From Pseudogemmobacter bohemicus (lineage in GTDB: Bacteria > Pseudomonadota > Alphaproteobacteria > Rhodobacterales > Rhodobacteraceae): a stretch of 64,000 nucleotides of DNA. Numbering within the stretch: the stretch's first letter is position 1; each line of letters begins with the position of its first letter. The stretch spans positions 759,913 through 823,912 of the forward strand of contig NZ_QNHG01000001.1 of NCBI RefSeq assembly GCF_003290025.1, written 5' to 3'. A model generated the notes under the pieces. It did not search any database, was not told the DNA's origin, and worked only from the letters and a program-made list of their open reading frames with translations. Position numbers and translations under genes: made by a program. Shown piece after piece: positions 15,402-23,035 of this stretch.

Positions 15402-18161
15402 ATGACCGATCTGAATTTCCACGCGGGTGACGTGTCTCCATCCTCCGCAGCGCCCACGGGTGTCCCTGATCGTTACAGGCGCATCCCGCCCGAAATGCGA
15501 GACATCCCCTGCTGGATGGTCGCGCGGGACAAGAAGCCGTATAGCGTCACGCCCAACACGCTGATGCAGGGCAAGGTCGTCGTCTCCGACTTCCATGTCA
15601 ATGCGCACAACCCGGCCAATCACTGCACGTTCGATATGGCCGTGCAGGCGATTGCGGCAGACGCGACCCTTGCACTCGGCTTTATGATGGGCGTTGGCAA
15701 TGACCTTGTCTGTGTTGATAATGACGACCCTGCGAAGGCCCGCCCTGAGCATCAGGATGAAGCGCGCGAACAGCAACGACTTATCCGGGGCCATTTCGGC
15801 CCGATGACCTATAGCGAGGTTTCGCAGTCGGGAAACGGCCATCACTTCATTGGCCGGTGGCCCAATGCCCCGGCAGGCTTGAAAAGAAAGAAGCAGGCCA
15901 AATTCCAAGTCGAACTGCTCGTGCAGCAATTTGTGGTCATCACGGGTACACAGCCCTATGGTGAAAGCACGACGACCGGGATTGGCGATATTTCGAGCGA
16001 CTGCGCGGCCATGTATCGAAAGATGATGGCGGATGAAAGTCCAGATGGGCAGCCCCACACCGCCCCACCTGTGGTCGCCTCAATCACCCCTGCCCAATGC
16101 AGCGAGAAACGCCTTCTTTCTCGTCTGGGAGGGGAATGGGAACTGGGGCCAGCCTTCCATGATGGCAACAAGGCGCATAATTGGTCTGATACCCTATTCG
16201 GCTTCTGCTGCTCTGCTGCGGCGATCACCACAGACGGCGAAATGGTCTATCGTGTCATTGCCAAAAGCGGGTTTGCGCTTCGGGCTGACGATAAGGGTGG
16301 GGAGGTTCGGCTTGATAAGCTGGCTCGGACCTTCAAGGATACTTGGCAAAAGGCTCTGGTGGAGAAGGAACCGGAGCGTCAGAAGGCAGCATTCGCGTCC
16401 GACGATGAGATCGACTTTGATCGGCAATATACGCGGGCCGATCTCTGGCAGGACGAGCATAAAGCCGTCTTGAACCAGTATGTCATTCATCTGGTCCGCA
16501 AAGAAGCAGAACGAATGATCCGTGATGAGTTGCATAGCAATTCATCCGCCGAAGTCATCGCTCCGCTTTTCCTTTATATCTCCGAAAGGGAGCGGGGAAC
16601 GCTCGCCAATCACTATGCCAAGGTTGAGCAGCATGAATTGGCATCGGCTTGCACTGACGCGCAAATCAAATCCCTTCACTTGGGTGAAGACATTTCCGTG
16701 CCGCAACTCGACCAGTACATCAGCCAAGCGGTTCAGTGGGTTCACCGGGATCGGAGTTTCGGCTACCTTAAAGATTGGTTCGATGCCCGGTTCTACATCG
16801 TCAAGAACCACTTTGGAAAGCCAGTTGTGTTTCAGGTAGATGATCCAGATGCACCTGAACAACTGCTTAGCGACTTCCAGAAAGCCTTTTCTGAGCATGT
16901 CTATTACGGTGAAATAGACCACAAGAAAGATGAGATCGAGAAGAAACCTTTCGTTGGCGCGTGGATCACAACAGCGGGCGACCATCAGTATATCGGCGCT
17001 CGTATGATGTATGAAACGACCGAAACCACTGTGAACACCTCGACCGGAAGGATCAAGAACATATTTACGGGATTTGCCACCGATGCGGCCACGAGTCTGA
17101 TTGAAGCCGACAATGATTGGCCACTCATATCCGCGCACCTTTGGCATGTCATATGCTCCGAGGATGGGCCGAAGGCGGATTATCTAATCAGGTATTTGGC
17201 GCATCTCGTGCAGCGTCCTTGGGAGCTTCCAAAAGCTGCAATCGCAATCTATTCTTCGGAGCAAGGTTCGGGTAAGTCGCTGCTTTACAACGTGGTCAAG
17301 GAGTTGGTTGGTGCGAAGTACTGCTTTGAGACAAGTGACCCAAGACATATCTTTGGGCGTTTCACCGATGGCATGATGGAAAAGCTAGTTATTCACGGGG
17401 CGGAGATGCTGGCCGCGGCGGATGACGCCTCCAATGCGAGGGCAAAGAACATCATCACTGATCCAAGCATTTCCATTGAGGGGAAGAACAAGAAAGTAAT
17501 CACCGCAAAGAATTACACCCGGCTCTTTTTGACGACAAACAAGCCCCACGCAGTTCAAGTGGAAGCGAGTGACCGCCGATTTCTTGTCCTGCGGGCATCG
17601 CCGATCTATGGCCCAACTCATGAGTTCTGGAGCCGATACTGGCCTAATGATCAGACTGGGTATAGTGGCTATCGCGGTGAACTCCCCGCGTTCATGCGCT
17701 TTCTTCTCGGGCTGGACATTTCGACTTTCAATCCTCGGGATATTCCGCAGACGGTCGAAAAGGGAGAGCAAAAGCTGCTCTCGCTGGCTGGCGCGGACCA
17801 AATCCTGTTTGCGATCCTGTCAGAAGGGCAGTTGCCCATTTGGTCGGAGCGTCAGGCGCACAGCACCCACGGTGATGTTTGGGTCACGCCGATTTCGGAA
17901 TGGAAGCGGTGGCTCAAACTGCAACCGACGATAAAGGCTGTCCCGGCGCAGGTCGGGACGATCTTCAAGTCGATCCTAGTCGTAGCAAACAACACTATGC
18001 GTATGAGCATCGGCGGGATCGAGAAGGGGCAGATTCCTGCGTCCTATCACTGCACTTGCCTGCCGCCCTTGGCTGATGCCCGCCGCCGCTTCTTGGAACA
18101 CCTGAACATCGAGCACTACAACTGGGGCGACGGCCCGGAAGTCGAATGGGTGCGGGGCTGA
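15402..18161 (+). CDS. phage/satellite primase-helicase (P4-alpha-like organisation)
   Basis: The 919-residue replication protein has an N-terminal part resembling primase/polymerase domains of satellites (about residues 20-200; GNDLVCVDNDDPAKARPEHQ and SQSGNGHHFIGRWP). Its C-terminal superfamily-3-type helicase domain has Walker A EQGSGKSLLY (Lys625), an acidic strand LVIHGAEMLAAADD, and a sensor-like RLFLTTNKPHAVQVEASDRR. This is the DUF5906/P4-alpha type architecture. It should unwind and prime at the element's own origin; repeats that could be that origin begin 20 bp after its stop. The ATG at 15402 follows GAGGCAG; earlier in-frame starts at 15324 and 15360 lack such a site. Confidence 0.85.
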   Translation: MTDLNFHAGDVSPSSAAPTGVPDRYRRIPPEMRDIPCWMVARDKKPYSVTPNTLMQGKVVVSDFHVNAHNPANHCTFDMAVQAIAADATLALGFMMGVGNDLVCVDNDDPAKARPEHQDEAREQQRLIRGHFGPMTYSEVSQSGNGHHFIGRWPNAPAGLKRKKQAKFQVELLVQQFVVITGTQPYGESTTTGIGDISSDCAAMYRKMMADESPDGQPHTAPPVVASITPAQCSEKRLLSRLGGEWELGPAFHDGNKAHNWSDTLFGFCCSAAAITTDGEMVYRVIAKSGFALRADDKGGEVRLDKLARTFKDTWQKALVEKEPERQKAAFASDDEIDFDRQYTRADLWQDEHKAVLNQYVIHLVRKEAERMIRDELHSNSSAEVIAPLFLYISERERGTLANHYAKVEQHELASACTDAQIKSLHLGEDISVPQLDQYISQAVQWVHRDRSFGYLKDWFDARFYIVKNHFGKPVVFQVDDPDAPEQLLSDFQKAFSEHVYYGEIDHKKDEIEKKPFVGAWITTAGDHQYIGARMMYETTETTVNTSTGRIKNIFTGFATDAATSLIEADNDWPLISAHLWHVICSEDGPKADYLIRYLAHLVQRPWELPKAAIAIYSSEQGSGKSLLYNVVKELVGAKYCFETSDPRHIFGRFTDGMMEKLVIHGAEMLAAADDASNARAKNIITDPSISIEGKNKKVITAKNYTRLFLTTNKPHAVQVEASDRRFLVLRASPIYGPTHEFWSRYWPNDQTGYSGYRGELPAFMRFLLGLDISTFNPRDIPQTVEKGEQKLLSLAGADQILFAILSEGQLPIWSERQAHSTHGDVWVTPISEWKRWLKLQPTIKAVPAQVGTIFKSILVVANNTMRMSIGGIEKGQIPASYHCTCLPPLADARRRFLEHLNIEHYNWGDGPEVEWVRG

Positions 18162-18180
18162 CCCTGCACATCCCCGAAGA

Positions 18181-18358
18181 CGCGCTGTGGGGCGGTTGCA
18201 GAGCGTCCATGCTTCGCAGCGCCCCCGCCTGTCTCACATGGCCTCCCGCGCTGTAGCGACCCCCGTCACGCCAAGCCGCCCCGCACACGCGCTGTAACCT
18301 GTATTACAGCGCGTTCTGCGTTCGCTGCGCAGTGGGCGCGTCGATGCGAGACAGCGCG
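18181..18358. repeat. five CGCGCTGT iterons after the primase-helicase, candidate replication origin
   Basis: CGCGCTGT lies at 18181-18188, 18247-18254 and 18288-18295, and inverted (ACAGCGCG) at 18306-18313 and 18351-18358. The third and fourth copies form a 10-bp stem with a six-base loop (CGCGCTGTAA...TTACAGCGCG). A further copy is at 21498-21505 and a GCGCTGT at 21474. Five copies in 178 bp with no gene over them fit an iteron origin bound by the upstream replication protein. A terminator function for the stem is also possible. Confidence 0.6.
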
Positions 18359-18398
18359 TATGGGGCGGTATTTTTGGGGCTGCGAGCGGCGTCGATGC

Positions 18399-19220
18399 TC
18401 ACTCACATTTTTGGTCAGAATAGCCTTCTGGCCGACCGATGTATCTGGTGTTTGTGTCCAGCAAGGGAAGCTCTACGGCGTCGAAGGCGTTAATCATTCG
18501 GGTTTCGACAAAGGTTTTTCCGGCCTCACCCATTGGCCCGTGATAATAATACGATAACGACTTTGTCTCTCCGGGTTCAATGCCGCCGGAAACAGAAAAA
18601 GAACCGTCATCTTTATTGATTGGAACCGATCTTCCTTCTTGCTTCACGACATACTCAAACTGAACCCCGCTGATAGCAAAGGCGAGATTGTTTTTAATAT
18701 CGAATTCCAGATTGTTCGAGTAGTCACCCTTCTCTACTCGAATATTGGAGACCACAATCCTATCATTCAAGCAATTCTGCTGATCCAAGAGATTGTCTTT
18801 GTTTTCTTGGTTTTCTATTTCAGCGATTTCGTCTGCTATAGCTTTTGATACTTCTTGAGAGGAAATCAGAGTTGCCTTCGCCTTCACCTCTTCGATTGTG
18901 ACGCCGGACATCCATACGCTCATGCCATCATAGAATTTATCGCCAAGCTGGCCCATAGCCATGAATTGGGGCAACCCCGGCTCGGCGGCACCAGTCACAG
19001 GGTGTCTCTCCATAAGGATTGCCAGCAGGGCTTTCCCAAATGCTTCCTTGTCAGCCTGAGGCATGTCGCTTGTTGCGTCCTTCACTGACTCCTGCATCGC
19101 TTCTATGGATGAAAAGTCCAGGTCGCCGCTGCCGCCCCACAGCCAAGCCATTGCAGGGCTGGAAAAAATCAATGATGCAACGAGTGTAATTGCGGCGGAT
19201 TTCTTGGAAAATATCGACAT
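18399..19220 (-). CDS. secreted protein of unknown function (element cargo)
   Basis: The 273-residue product has a classical signal peptide (KKSAAITLVASLIFSSPAMA, cleavage after AMA). The mature N-terminal region (SIEAMQESVKDATSDMPQ, then EAFGKALLAILM) loosely recalls DUF6694-type lipoproteins, but no lipobox Cys is present. The C-terminal half (IRVEKGDYSNNLEFDIKNNL, YVVKQEGRSVP, SGGIEPGETKSLSYYYHGP) looks like an immunoglobulin-like beta domain. A charged helical linker lies between. Base composition is more AT-rich than the core genome. It faces the replication operon convergently and is probably cargo. Confidence 0.7.
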   Translation of the reverse strand: MSIFSKKSAAITLVASLIFSSPAMAWLWGGSGDLDFSSIEAMQESVKDATSDMPQADKEAFGKALLAILMERHPVTGAAEPGLPQFMAMGQLGDKFYDGMSVWMSGVTIEEVKAKATLISSQEVSKAIADEIAEIENQENKDNLLDQQNCLNDRIVVSNIRVEKGDYSNNLEFDIKNNLAFAISGVQFEYVVKQEGRSVPINKDDGSFSVSGGIEPGETKSLSYYYHGPMGEAGKTFVETRMINAFDAVELPLLDTNTRYIGRPEGYSDQKCE

Positions 19221-19322
19221 GCTTATGCGTCCCGGCTGTTATCTTGCCATGGTGCGTTCGCATGGGATTGTGGCATTTGCGGGCAGAAAGGGTGGCGCGT
19301 CTCGGGATTGTTTCCTAGGTTG

Positions 19323-19637
19323 TCACGCCATCAGGGCGACCACCGGGTTGCGGGGGTTTTCCTCGCCCGCGACCGGGAGCGAATAGAACTGCTCAACGCT
19401 GCTGAGGATGACCCGCATGTGTTCCTCGCTGACGGGCTGCGGGACGGTGCGGCACATGCGCTTCACGCCGTTGACGCGATAGGTCAGCTCCCCCGCCCAT
19501 GTCCAGCAGCTTGCCTGACGGCAGTGGTGGGCCATGTCGTCATAGAGCGCCCGCCACTTGTCGAAAGCGGCTTGAGCTTCGGGGGTCAGCTTCGGCTCGT
19601 AGGCCGCGAAGTCGAGTTTGATCACTTGGAGAGCCAT
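19323..19637 (-). CDS. unrecognised 104-residue protein, second gene of a cargo pair
   Basis: This small soluble protein starts MALQVIKLDFAAYEPKL and contains two Cys in HCRQASCWTWAG and a third in KRMCRTV. There are no membrane segments. The start lies 16 bp inside the end of the preceding gene (19622-20275), so the two are translated as a coupled pair. The function is unknown; the tight coupling suggests the two proteins act together. Confidence 0.55.
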   Translation of the reverse strand: MALQVIKLDFAAYEPKLTPEAQAAFDKWRALYDDMAHHCRQASCWTWAGELTYRVNGVKRMCRTVPQPVSEEHMRVILSSVEQFYSLPVAGEENPRNPVVALMA

Positions 19638-20275
19638 GTCGCGTCCTTGTCATAGATGCCGAGGTGTTCGACCATCGTGAAACGGCCAGTCGGGGAATAG
19701 TTGGAGGGATCGTCCCGAGAAAAGATCAGCGGTTCGGTCTGCATCATCGTCTTGAGAGCGTTATGGAGCAGCACCGTGTGGGTCTCGTCGCTGGCTCCGG
19801 CCCCAAACCGCTTCACGGCCAAGGGGAGCGCCCGCTTCACCACTGTGGACGCCTTCACGGCCTTATTCTGCGCAAGCAGGGCGTCAAGGATGCAGCCCGG
19901 ATACGAATTGTACCGATCAAGGGGATCGACAGCGCGGCCGTAATCAAGCGGCTGCATCGTGTCGCCTGTCTCTGGCTTCCACAGGTAGGCATGAAACTTG
20001 ATCGTTCCGGCCCGACCGTCAAAGGCATAGATCAGCGCATGATCCAGCCCGTGGGTGTCAGGGTGTTCTTGGCAGTATCGCCACATGCTGCCCAAGGCAT
20101 CGTGAAACTCTTCGGTGGAGTACCAAAGCCGCCCGTCGAGCAGGTTAGATTGCGGCATATTTTCAATCGCGGATGGGCCATACCATTGTATGCCGCCCAT
20201 CAATCGAAAGTGCGCGGCGGAATGGTCGAGCGTAACCCGGAACTGGTGTTCTTCAATTTTGACGCCGCTTGCCAT
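19622..20275 (-). CDS. unrecognised 217-residue protein, first gene of a cargo pair
   Basis: The ATG at 20275 follows GGGGAA; a longer frame to 20314 exists but lacks a site. The protein is soluble, with RLMGGIQWYGPSAIENMPQS, LDGRLWYSTEEFHDALGSMW and HALIYAFDGRAGTIKFHAYL as its more distinctive segments. No domain is recognised. It overlaps the downstream 104-residue gene by 16 bp and is divergent from the small gene at 20425, with a shared 149-bp promoter region. In satellites such positions hold superinfection-exclusion or other anti-phage cargo, but that is only context. Confidence 0.6.
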   Translation of the reverse strand: MASGVKIEEHQFRVTLDHSAAHFRLMGGIQWYGPSAIENMPQSNLLDGRLWYSTEEFHDALGSMWRYCQEHPDTHGLDHALIYAFDGRAGTIKFHAYLWKPETGDTMQPLDYGRAVDPLDRYNSYPGCILDALLAQNKAVKASTVVKRALPLAVKRFGAGASDETHTVLLHNALKTMMQTEPLIFSRDDPSNYSPTGRFTMVEHLGIYDKDATWLSK

Positions 20276-20369
20276 ATTCAATTCCCCTGATTGCGACGAT
20301 GTTAATTGACCCACCCATATCGTTCAAACGGTAATTTCGACATATCCTGGTGATTAAGATTGTGGGAGA

Positions 20370-20397
20370 TTGTGCAAATGTCGACTTTGCGTATAAT
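20370..20397 (+). promoter_or_regulatory. candidate promoter of the gene at 20425
   Basis: TTGTGC (20370-20375) and a perfect TATAAT (20392-20397) are 16 bp apart and lie 28 bp upstream of the start codon. A perfect TATAAT in an otherwise GC-rich context supports a real sigma-70 promoter. Confidence 0.5.
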
Positions 20398-20424
20398 CGG
20401 GTGAATTACGATTGCGAGGGCGAT

Positions 20425-20817
20425 ATGAACGATCAGGACGAGGAGCGGATTATTGCTGGCCTGACGCTTCGGGCTAAAGGCGGTGACGTTGACGCCGCCA
20501 AGCTGCTGTTTGTCGAAAAGGGCAAACGTATCCGACCTATCAGGTTTCAGGAGTGCCAGACACTCGACGAACTCAAGAATGAGTTTGAAAGCTATATGGG
20601 CATGGAGAATGTGACCCATGCTGAATCCGATCACGCGACCAAAGCGTTTGATCGGCTTTTCAAGTTGATCACCGCTCGGGACACATCTCGCAAGCAGGCC
20701 GAGGCGGCATTGATCAATACTTCCGGCCTGTTGCTCGTTCCGATGGCTGATCCGCTCAATTGGGAGGTCATGGCCGAGAAATCTCAGGCCGCGCTCAAGG
20801 AGCACGCTCGGACGTAG
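20425..20817 (+). CDS. unrecognised 130-residue protein
   Basis: The ATG at 20425 follows GCGAGGG and a TATAAT promoter. The acidic, helical protein begins MNDQDEERIIAGLTLRAKGG and continues DVDAAKLLF. The segment KGGDVDAAKLL recalls an N-terminal motif common in small terminase-like and DUF5681-type phage proteins (AxxGDxxAxKLLL). In satellites such proteins redirect packaging. The resemblance is short and the assignment speculative. Confidence 0.55.
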   Translation: MNDQDEERIIAGLTLRAKGGDVDAAKLLFVEKGKRIRPIRFQECQTLDELKNEFESYMGMENVTHAESDHATKAFDRLFKLITARDTSRKQAEAALINTSGLLLVPMADPLNWEVMAEKSQAALKEHART

Positions 20818-21022
20818 CGCGAAGCGTTAATGGCATCCACAGTGTGGATGGCGCAAAGATCAGGGGGCTTCGGCCTCCTTTTTCATGGCAGATCGGGCTT
20901 AACGAGAAAATGGTTCATGGGCAAGATGGCGCGGAATTGAGGTAGTGTTGCGCAACGCATAACGAATAAAGCCGTATCACGAAGATAACGAATAAGTGCC
21001 CAGATGCCCTATGTGCCGACCC
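20818..21022. other. non-coding stretch after the gene at 20425
   Basis: About 205 bp with no convincing gene. It leads into the AT-rich repeat cluster, and together with the two following entries forms a 1.1-kb gene-free block at the right end of the element. Confidence 0.5.
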
Positions 21023-21235
21023 TGTTAGAGATTCCATAATGTCAAAATCTAACACAGAACCCATTGATTTTAATGATCGAATTAGTGGTTTTTCGATTTG
21101 TTAGACTTTGTTCGGAACCCTATTTTATTTTTTCACCACCTCTATTTTTCCTATATTTAATAATTCCAATCTAACAATCTTACAGAATTGATTATATTGA
21201 GATATTTTCGATAGGATTATTATGGGATTGTTAGA
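21023..21235. repeat. AT-rich region with five TCTAACA/TGTTAGA repeats
   Basis: TCTAACA is at 21048-21054 and 21170-21176; its complement TGTTAGA is at 21023-21029, 21099-21105 and 21229-21235. Two copies extend to TCTAACAATC. The segment is far richer in A and T than any other in the window (poly-pyrimidine run 21121-21150). This looks like a second cis-acting replication or regulatory region, comparable in position to the separate crr region of phage P4. Confidence 0.55.
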
Positions 21236-21329
21236 AAGGTGCAAGAGGGCTGGTTTCAAGGCTGGTTTTGCTGTTAGCCCTATGCGGGTCCGACCTGACT
21301 TCCCTGTATCGCTCAAGGCCCGATCAGCC

Positions 21330-21560
21330 GCACGGCCCGCATGTGGGCGCTGAGGGGGTGGGCGTGATGCGATGCGCGGGGGCATGCTTGATCGTCGTCG
21401 GCGTGGGAGAGGTGCGGTGCTGCCGTGCGTCTCGATGCAGGGCGAGGGACGCGCGTTCGCGCGTGAGGGCCGTGCGCTGTGTGTCGTGCATCGTCGTCGC
21501 GCTGTGACGCGGATTTGCGCGCGTGTCGTGGGGCGTCGCATGTCGTGCGTCATGCGAACG
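21330..21560. other. G/T-skewed, repeat-rich non-coding block
   Basis: The plus strand is strongly enriched in G and T with recurring CGTCG, GTCGTG and GCGCGT words. ATCGTCGTCG occurs twice (near 21391 and 21490), there is a seven-pair hairpin ACGCGCG-TT-CGCGCGT near 21450, and a CGCGCTGT copy sits at 21498. Six-frame translations are Arg/Cys/Val-rich and not protein-like. It could be a cis-acting packaging or replication site, or a structured RNA. It is followed by a G/C-run palindrome around 21717-21746. Confidence 0.35.
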
Positions 21561-21843
21561 TCAACGCCGCTGCAATCCAGGTATCACGTCATATCTGATT
21601 CTGGCGGTCGGCTGTCTGCTTGACTGTCCGCTGTGCCGAATCCGATTGTTTCGACCTTTGGTGGTGCGGGGCGCTCGGTGGTCGTGTATGATCGAGGCAG
21701 GCTGATGCGACCCGAGGCCCCCCCTAGGTAGGTGGGGGCGGGGGCAGGCCCTCCCCGGATACTCGACTTACATATGCGGCGGTTTTTCGTCCGGGTTTTC
21801 TGCTGGTTCAGGATTTTCGTAGACAGAACAGCGTCTTACGGGG

Positions 21844-21903
21844 TGTCTGACCGGGCCGTGCCGCCACCTGTGGCCGCTCCCGAATGTCTGCTATATGTCT
21901 GAC
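21844..21903 (+). repeat. TGTCTGAC repeats near the right end, candidate integrase arm sites
   Basis: TGTCTGAC is at 21844-21851, and the 19-mer TGTCTGCTATATGTCTGAC, identical to 12007-12025, is at 21885-21903. They sit 69-128 bp from the right att core, matching the arm-core geometry at the left end. Confidence 0.6.
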
Positions 21904-21971
21904 TGACCTTGAAATGATACGGGGTGGCGTTTCCGCCACCCCTGTAACTCTTTGAAATCTTTTAGGATTTC

Positions 21972-22019
21972 TGGCTCCGGCGGTAGGGATCGAACCTACG
22001 ACCAATTGATTAACAGTCA
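21972..22019. repeat. 48-bp direct repeat, right attachment site within tRNA-Asn
   Basis: Identical to 11817-11864. The distance between the two copies gives an element of about 10.15 kb. Confidence 0.93.
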
Positions 22020-22046
22020 ACTGCTCTACCGCTGAGCTACGCCGGA
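21972..22046 (-). tRNA. tRNA-Asn(GTT), CCA encoded; integration target
   Basis: Read on the minus strand: acceptor TCCGGCG...CGCCGGA, D arm GCTC/GAGC, anticodon loop CTGTTAA (anticodon GTT), T loop TTCGATC, discriminator G, encoded CCA. The 3' 48 bases are also the right att site of the element and are duplicated at 11817-11864, so integration leaves an intact tRNA on this side. Confidence 0.97.
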
Positions 22047-22126
22047 ACACGGGGCGGTGTATAGCCAGAGGATATCGGGGCGGCAAGAGGCAAAACCGGC
22101 AAAAGGGGGGAAATTGTTACCTGGCT

Positions 22127-23035
22127 TCATCGCGCCGTTACCAGGGGGGTGGGGCCGGGCCATTGCGTGGTTCGCACCATGTCGCGGCTGGTCAGATCTG
22201 CGATATGGGCCAGAAGATTGCGTCTTGCGGCGGGCCAGAGGGCTTCATTCGTATCGGCATAGACGATGGGCAGCAGGTCGTCGGGGCTCATCCCGGGGGC
22301 GGTCAGCGCGGCGAGGATTTTCGCCTCACGCTGACGGCGGTGGTTGATCAGGGCGTCGATTCTGGCGGTGGAATCGGTGATCACCGCGCCATGAGCGGGG
22401 ATGAGGCAGGTCCAGGCCTCATCCCGCAGCCGATAGAGCGAATCCATATAGGCCCCCATATCGCCATCGGGCAGGGAAACGAGGCTCGGGGCCCAGGCCA
22501 TGACCTGATCGCCGCAGAAAAGCGCACCGCGCCAGGCGAAGCTCAGATGTTCGGCGCTGTGGCCGGGCGTGTACAGCGCGCGAAACTCTTCCTGGCCAAC
22601 CTGGAAGACCTCGCCATCCCGGCGGCGGATATCCGGGGCGAAGGCGCGGTCGAGCCCTTCGCCTCCCGTGAAACCCGCTTCCGCCAGCGCCTGCATCGCC
22701 TCTGAGCGACCCGATCCGGCGGGGCCAAAGCCGATGACCGGGGCGCCGGTGGCCGCAGCCAGCGCCGGCACCAGGGCCGAGTGATCAAGATGGGGATGGG
22801 TCACGAGGATCGCCTCGATTCGCTCGCCCGGGGCGAGGGCGGCGAGAACAGCCTCCAGATGCGCGGGCAAAGCCGGGCCGGGGTCGATCACGGTGACAGC
22901 GCCCTGACCCACCAGCCAGGTCGTGGTGCCCGGGCCGGTGAGTGGCCCGGGATTATCGGCCAGAACCCGGCGCAGCGGCAGCGAGGTCAGGTGTTCCGGC
23001 AGCTCAGGCTCCGGCTTTTCTTCCGGGACGGACAT
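22127..23035 (-). CDS. MBL-fold metallohydrolase, LACTB2-like
   Basis: This 302-residue metallo-beta-lactamase-fold hydrolase has the zinc motif THPHLDHS, a second ligand His in TPGHSAEHLSF, Asp in FCGDQVMAW and His in IPAHGAV. A C-terminal winged-helix-like region (HRRQREAKILAALTAPGMSP, then DDLLPIVYAD) matches the LACTB2/endoribonuclease-like subgroup. The exact substrate is unknown. The start at 23035 follows GAGG; its ATG overlaps the start of the divergent kinase gene, so the two genes share a minimal overlapping start region. Confidence 0.88.
   Translation of the reverse strand: MSVPEEKPEPELPEHLTSLPLRRVLADNPGPLTGPGTTTWLVGQGAVTVIDPGPALPAHLEAVLAALAPGERIEAILVTHPHLDHSALVPALAAATGAPVIGFGPAGSGRSEAMQALAEAGFTGGEGLDRAFAPDIRRRDGEVFQVGQEEFRALYTPGHSAEHLSFAWRGALFCGDQVMAWAPSLVSLPDGDMGAYMDSLYRLRDEAWTCLIPAHGAVITDSTARIDALINHRRQREAKILAALTAPGMSPDDLLPIVYADTNEALWPAARRNLLAHIADLTSRDMVRTTQWPGPTPLVTAR

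Noticed and set aside
18162..18398. Interpreting the CGCGCTGTAA stem only as a terminator
   Set aside because: No T-run follows, and the same octamer recurs three more times nearby and again 3 kb away, which a terminator does not explain.
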